From: DASPKO01 sp035628055 | GTDB lineage: Bacteria > Planctomycetota > Phycisphaerae > Phycisphaerales > UBA1924 | Reading direction: 5' to 3' | NCBI GenBank assembly: GCA_035628055.1 | Contig: DASPKO010000162.1 | Coordinates: 1-7,815 of the forward strand | DNA length: 7,815 nt | Shown here: piece by piece, positions 5,469 to 7,815 of the stretch | Layout of the letters: each line of letters begins with the position of its first letter | Numbering within the stretch: position 1 is the first letter of the stretch | The notes under the pieces: model-generated | What the model was told of the DNA's origin: nothing | The model's database searches: none | The model's input: only the letters and a program-made list of their open reading frames with translations | Position numbers and translations under genes: made by a program

Positions 5469-6242
5469 CTACCGCCGCCTCCGCCCCGTCATCAGCATGA
5501 CCACTCCGAACGCCCCCAGCGCCGCCGTCGCCGGCCCCGGCACCAGCACCGGCCCCCCGCTCTCGCCCAAGGCCATCGAGATCAGCGTCTCCACCCGAAG
5601 GTCCAGCAGCGTGCTCACCAGGAGATTTTCTCGCCCCGGATCCACCAGCGTCTCCATCCGCAGGCCCAAGAGCTCGGCCAGCTCGGGCCCCGCATCATCA
5701 CGAAACGCCCCGTCCCCCCCGTCCGCCCACGCCAGCTCGTCGCCGCCCGGCCGCCAGGTCTCGATCCCCGCCAGGCCGGCCCTGCGGGCCCGCGCCCGCT
5801 CCCCCAGGAAGCGATCGAACCACGCCTCGTCCTTCAGGTTCTCGCGCCGGATCATCTCCATGAGCCGCAGCACCGCCAGCCGGTCTTCCTCGCGGGCCCG
5901 CACCAACCCCGCGTCGTCGGGCTCGCGCGCCGCCCGGGCCGCCAGCGCCGCCAGCAGAACGAGCTCGCGCCCCGCCCCGGCCACGCTCCCCGCCCCGGGC
6001 AGCGCCGCCGCCACCGCGGCGCACGCGACCGCCGGGCGTGCAACCCGCACCGCCCGTTCGGCCCCGCTCCGCACCGAGAACTCGATGGACGCCTGTCCCG
6101 CCCCCGAACCAGGCCGGTCCGCGCCGCCGCCAACGCGCCCTGCCGGGCCCGTGAGCCATACCACATCGGCGACGGCTGCGCCGGCCCCGGCCGTGAGAGC
6201 TACGGCCCAGACGAGCGCCGCCCACGGAGCGGCCAACTTCAC
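5469..6242 (-). CDS. Secreted protein with PEP-CTERM-like C-terminal sorting tail (257 aa)
   Basis: An N-terminal signal peptide (MKLAAPWAALVWAVALTAG, cleavage expected near AVA|D, residue 25) sends the protein out of the cytoplasm. The C-terminus has the three parts of a PEP-CTERM tail: a VPGP motif (234-237, Gly where Glu is usual), a hydrophobic helix (about 238-252) and a GRRRR ending. Such tails are recognised by exosortases in the inner membrane; none is in this window. The middle is Ala- and Arg-rich with acidic patches (REPDDAGLVRAREEDR), mainly helical, and of no known family. Residues about 194-222 contain a 21-residue internal duplication (LRMETLVD / LRVETLIS). The start is GTG at 6242, decided by a perfect AGGAGG (6249-6254) 6 nt upstream, the best ribosome binding site in the window. 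Confidence 0.82.
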   Translation of the reverse strand: MKLAAPWAALVWAVALTAGAGAAVADVVWLTGPAGRVGGGADRPGSGAGQASIEFSVRSGAERAVRVARPAVACAAVAAALPGAGSVAGAGRELVLLAALAARAAREPDDAGLVRAREEDRLAVLRLMEMIRRENLKDEAWFDRFLGERARARRAGLAGIETWRPGGDELAWADGGDGAFRDDAGPELAELLGLRMETLVDPGRENLLVSTLLDLRVETLISMALGESGGPVLVPGPATAALGAFGVVMLMTGRRRR

Positions 6243-6248
6243 CGATCG

Positions 6249-6254
6249 CCTCCT
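6249..6254 (-). promoter_or_regulatory. Shine-Dalgarno AGGAGG that fixes the GTG start of the PEP-CTERM-like gene
   Basis: On the - strand AGGAGG is followed by 6 nt (CGATCG) and GTG at 6242-6240. The signal peptide starts at that codon. The frame continues upstream on -, so this site decides the start. Confidence 0.8.
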
Positions 6255-6326
6255 GACCGTGAGACCGACCGAAGAACGTCCCTGTCAACCCTGAGTCTGG
6301 GGTCCCCTGCCGACCCGTGCGATTGG

Positions 6327-6367
6327 TGTTTGGGCCGATTCGCTCCCAAGCTGCCAGGTCCCAAACA
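6327..6367. promoter_or_regulatory. Inverted repeat (possible operator) upstream of the 81-aa gene
   Basis: TGTTTGGG (6327-6334) and CCCAAACA (6360-6367) are perfect 8-bp inverted repeats 25 bp apart. A third, partial half-site CCCAA (6345-6349) forms TTGGG-N10-CCCAA with the first. They lie in the divergent gap between the PEP-CTERM-like gene and the small + strand gene, just upstream of the latter's -10 box, which is where an operator would be expected. No regulator is known. Confidence 0.3.
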
Positions 6368-6372
6368 TGGTG

Positions 6373-6378
6373 TACGCT
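6373..6378 (+). promoter_or_regulatory. Candidate -10 box for the 81-aa gene, leaderless spacing
   Basis: TACGCT is followed by exactly 8 nt (GGAAGCGC) and the ATG at 6387. CTGCCA (6351-6356), four of six matches to TTGACA, is 16 nt upstream. A transcript starting at normal distance would have almost no leader. Confidence 0.4.
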
Positions 6379-6386
6379 GGAAGCGC

Positions 6387-6632
6387 ATGTTCTGGGCCTC
6401 CACGCCGCGCCAGGACTGGACCGAGCTGGGCCTCCGGGCCCGGCGCCGCCACGCCGCCTGGCTCACCCGCGCGCTCCGCCTCGCCACGCCCCTGCCGCGC
6501 ATCCCCGTGCGCCCCGTCTCCGCCGGCGGCTTCGAGCCCATCCTCGCCAAGCCCGAAGGCCGCGCGTGGGCCGAGTCCTTCTGGTCCGGCGTCTTCGATC
6601 ACCCGGACCTCGACCTCGCCGCCGAGCGCTGA
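6387..6632 (+). CDS. Small basic protein of unknown function (81 aa)
   Basis: The protein begins MFWASTPRQDWTELGLRARR and is rich in Arg and Trp, with a basic amphipathic first half (about 17-36: LRARRRHAAWLTRALRL) and an acidic C-terminal third (WAESFWSGVFDHPDLDLAAER). It has no signal peptide and no clear membrane helix. Support for it being a gene is indirect: a -10-like box sits at leaderless spacing, wobble positions are nearly all G or C, the amino-acid composition is plausible (Trp, Phe and Asp, not just Arg/Pro/Ala), and it fills an otherwise empty gap. The frame is open far upstream without stops, which in such GC-rich DNA means little. It may be transcribed together with, or separately from, the membrane protein gene 152 bp downstream. 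I recognise no family. Confidence 0.6.
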   Translation: MFWASTPRQDWTELGLRARRRHAAWLTRALRLATPLPRIPVRPVSAGGFEPILAKPEGRAWAESFWSGVFDHPDLDLAAER

Positions 6633-6770
6633 GCTCCGAGGTTCGCCCGGCGACCCCCGCTCCCTCGCGGCCGGACCGCGCCGCCTCATGTGATCCCGCC
6701 GGCGCGCCGCCTCGCCGCTCGGCCACCCCCTCTACCGAATGCCCAGTGCCTGACCCCGCGTCCCTCCAAG

Positions 6771-6776
6771 TACACT
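6771..6776 (+). promoter_or_regulatory. Candidate -10 box for the two-TM membrane protein gene, leaderless spacing
   Basis: TACACT is followed by exactly 8 nt (CCCCCCGC) and the ATG at 6785. There is no Shine-Dalgarno between them. CTGACC (6750-6755) matches four of six bases of TTGACA, but at a short 15-nt spacing. Confidence 0.42.
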
Positions 6777-6784
6777 CCCCCCGC

Positions 6785-7669
6785 ATGCCCACACCCCTCC
6801 GCACCTCGCTCAATCGCACCTGGCTCCTCAAGATCGCGCTCTTCTTCGTTGTCCTGGCCGGCTTCGGCACCTGGGGCCTCGTCGACGCGCTCGTCCTCTA
6901 CCCCCGCCGGGGCGAGGGCGACGCCAGCCACAAGCTCCGCGACTACCTCGCCTCCGCGGAGCGCGCCGGCCGCATGTCCGCCTCCCACGTCAGCATCGAC
7001 GACCCCCAGGCCCGCCACCGCGAGCTCGCCGCCCGCGCCGCCGAGCTCGCCCGGGCCGCGCGCGACACCAGCACCGTCGCCGGCCGCCAGGCCGACTTCG
7101 AGCTCAAGCAGTTCCACTATCTCGAGGCGCTCAGCCGCATGTGGCGGCTCGAGCCCCACCGCACGCGCTTCCCCGACCCCGCCGCCAAGAAGGCCGAGCT
7201 CGACAAGTGGGCCGCCACCGCCCCCGCCGCCAAGCCCCTCTCCAGATACGACCTGCCCGTCCAGTGGCTCTTCGTGCTTATTGGATACGCCGGGGCCCTC
7301 GTCCTCCTCCTGACCTTCCTGCGCGCCGCCCGCCGCGTCTACCACTTCGAGCCCGGCGCCGGGAGGCTGACCCTCCCCGGCGGCCAGTCGATCACCCCCG
7401 CCGACCTCGCGGACGTGGACAAGCGCCGCTGGCACAAATACTTCGTGACCCTCGCGCTCTCCGATGGCCGCACCGTGACCCTCGACCTGCTCCGTTACAA
7501 GCCCCTCGAGGACTGGGTCCTCGACATGGAGCGGGCGGCCTTCCCCGAGCGTGCCAAGCGCTCCGACGCTGCGGGCCTCTCGCCCACGCCGGGCCAACCT
7601 GACGCGGCGGATCCGAACGAGCCGCGCGCACCAGTGAGCGGTCCCCCCGCGCCCCAGCCGCGCCAGTGA
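6785..7669 (+). CDS. Two-TM membrane protein with C-terminal PH-like domain, unknown function (294 aa)
   Basis: Hydrophobic helices at about 14-38 (WLLKIALFFVVLAGFGTWGL) and about 161-180 (LFVLIGYAGALVLLLTFLRA) flank a polar, Arg/Ala-rich helical region (about 41-155) that would lie outside the membrane. After the second helix comes a compact segment (about 184-254) with alternating strands (YHFEPGAGRLTL, HKYFVTLALSDGRTVTLDLL) and an ending helix (PLEDWVLDMERAAF). This looks like the PH-like domains of bacterial membrane proteins, but that is a fold guess from pattern only. The start at 6785 is chosen because the first helix follows directly and a TACACT box stands 8 nt upstream; the frame is open for another 156 codons upstream with non-protein-like composition. 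The last roughly 35 residues are Pro-rich; about the final 16 are encoded by dispersed repeat copies, which also provide the TGA. Confidence 0.82.
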   Translation: MPTPLRTSLNRTWLLKIALFFVVLAGFGTWGLVDALVLYPRRGEGDASHKLRDYLASAERAGRMSASHVSIDDPQARHRELAARAAELARAARDTSTVAGRQADFELKQFHYLEALSRMWRLEPHRTRFPDPAAKKAELDKWAATAPAAKPLSRYDLPVQWLFVLIGYAGALVLLLTFLRAARRVYHFEPGAGRLTLPGGQSITPADLADVDKRRWHKYFVTLALSDGRTVTLDLLRYKPLEDWVLDMERAAFPERAKRSDAAGLSPTPGQPDAADPNEPRAPVSGPPAPQPRQ

Positions 7670-7706
7670 ACGGTCCCTTCGCGCCCGAGCCGCGAGCGCC
7701 AGCGAG
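7618..7706. repeat. Three degenerate copies of the dispersed GAGCCGCGAGCG repeat
   Basis: Copy A is at 7618-7645, copy B at 7655-7677 and copy C at 7686-7706. Copy C has exactly the same 20-bp core, GAGCCGCGAGCGCCAGCGAG, as the tandem array at 5281-5417. A and B are changed (CCAGTGAGCGGTCC and CCAGTGAACGGTCC) but keep the GCGGTCC ending seen at 5413-5420. A and most of B lie inside the reading frame of the preceding membrane protein gene; C is past its stop. Confidence 0.75.
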
Positions 7707-7732
7707 ACGCCTCTCTATCTCTCTCTGTTTCT

Positions 7733-7815
7733 TCTGTGCCTCTGTGCCTCTGTGCCTCTGTGCCTCTGTGCCTCTGTGCCTCTGTGCCTCTGTGCCTCTG
7801 TGCCTCTGTGCCTCT
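7733..7815. repeat. 8-bp microsatellite TCTGTGCC, at least 10 copies, cut by window edge
   Basis: TCTGTGCC repeats without a single mismatch for 83 bp (10 full units and 3 bases) up to the last base of the window. It is preceded by a pyrimidine-rich lead-in (CTCTCTATCTCTCTCTGTTTC, 7711-7731). It is non-coding here and probably varies in copy number between strains. Confidence 0.95.

Noticed and set aside
6283..6288. Perfect TTGACA (-35) on the - strand upstream of the PEP-CTERM-like gene
   Set aside because: At 16-18 nt spacing there is only GTCTCA, not a -10, and a transcript from there would begin inside the AGGAGG site.
5149..6294. Open frames on both strands through the repeat region 5150-5460 and antisense to the PEP-CTERM-like gene
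   Set aside because: Products are Arg/Pro/Ala/Ser repeats encoded by the SRP RNA gene and the 53-bp repeat (period not divisible by 3).
1..7815. Searched for a new multi-gene system (defence, mobile element, biosynthetic cluster)
   Set aside because: Neighbouring genes belong to unrelated housekeeping functions on alternating strands; there are no nucleases, integrases, toxins or biosynthetic enzymes.

Overview
The window is a very GC-rich (third codon positions almost all G or C), gene-dense bacterial chromosome segment. The best guess at its source is a planctomycete, probably of the Phycisphaerae. The reasons are a secreted protein with a variant PEP-CTERM sorting tail, short dispersed GC-rich repeats between genes, weak or absent ribosome binding sites on several genes, and TANNNT boxes very close to start codons. 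This assignment is inference. No mobile element, phage, CRISPR array or toxin/defence island is visible.

Layout, left to right. (1) The C-terminal half (second AAA+ domain) of a ClpC-type unfoldase runs in from the left edge on + and ends at a clear intrinsic terminator. (2) A small lipoprotein gene on - is divergent from (3) a two-gene + operon, an ABC ATPase and an FtsX/MacB-fold permease of the LolD/LolE class. (4) Convergent with that operon is a class I fructose-bisphosphate aldolase (FbaB) on -. (5) Upstream of fbaB, also on -, is an SRP RNA gene (rod-shaped RNA, about 130 nt) with its own intrinsic terminator. (6) A 53-bp tandem repeat lies in the non-coding stretch behind it. (7) Next is a secreted protein with a PEP-CTERM-like tail on -, divergent from (8) an 81-residue small protein on +, followed by (9) a two-TM membrane protein of unknown function on +. 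(10) The window ends in dispersed repeat copies and an 8-bp microsatellite that runs off the right edge.

The genes do not form one pathway. Protein quality control (ClpC), membrane and envelope traffic (SRP RNA, the ABC pair, lipoprotein, PEP-CTERM-like protein) and central carbon metabolism (FbaB) sit side by side as ordinary chromosomal housekeeping and accessory genes. The most useful non-gene observations are the SRP RNA with a non-GGAA apical loop, three + strand genes that share the spacing 'TANNNT-like box, exactly 8 nt, start codon' (a leaderless-transcript signature), and a repeat family that supplies the stop codon and tail of the last gene. I see no convincing undescribed multi-gene system here.
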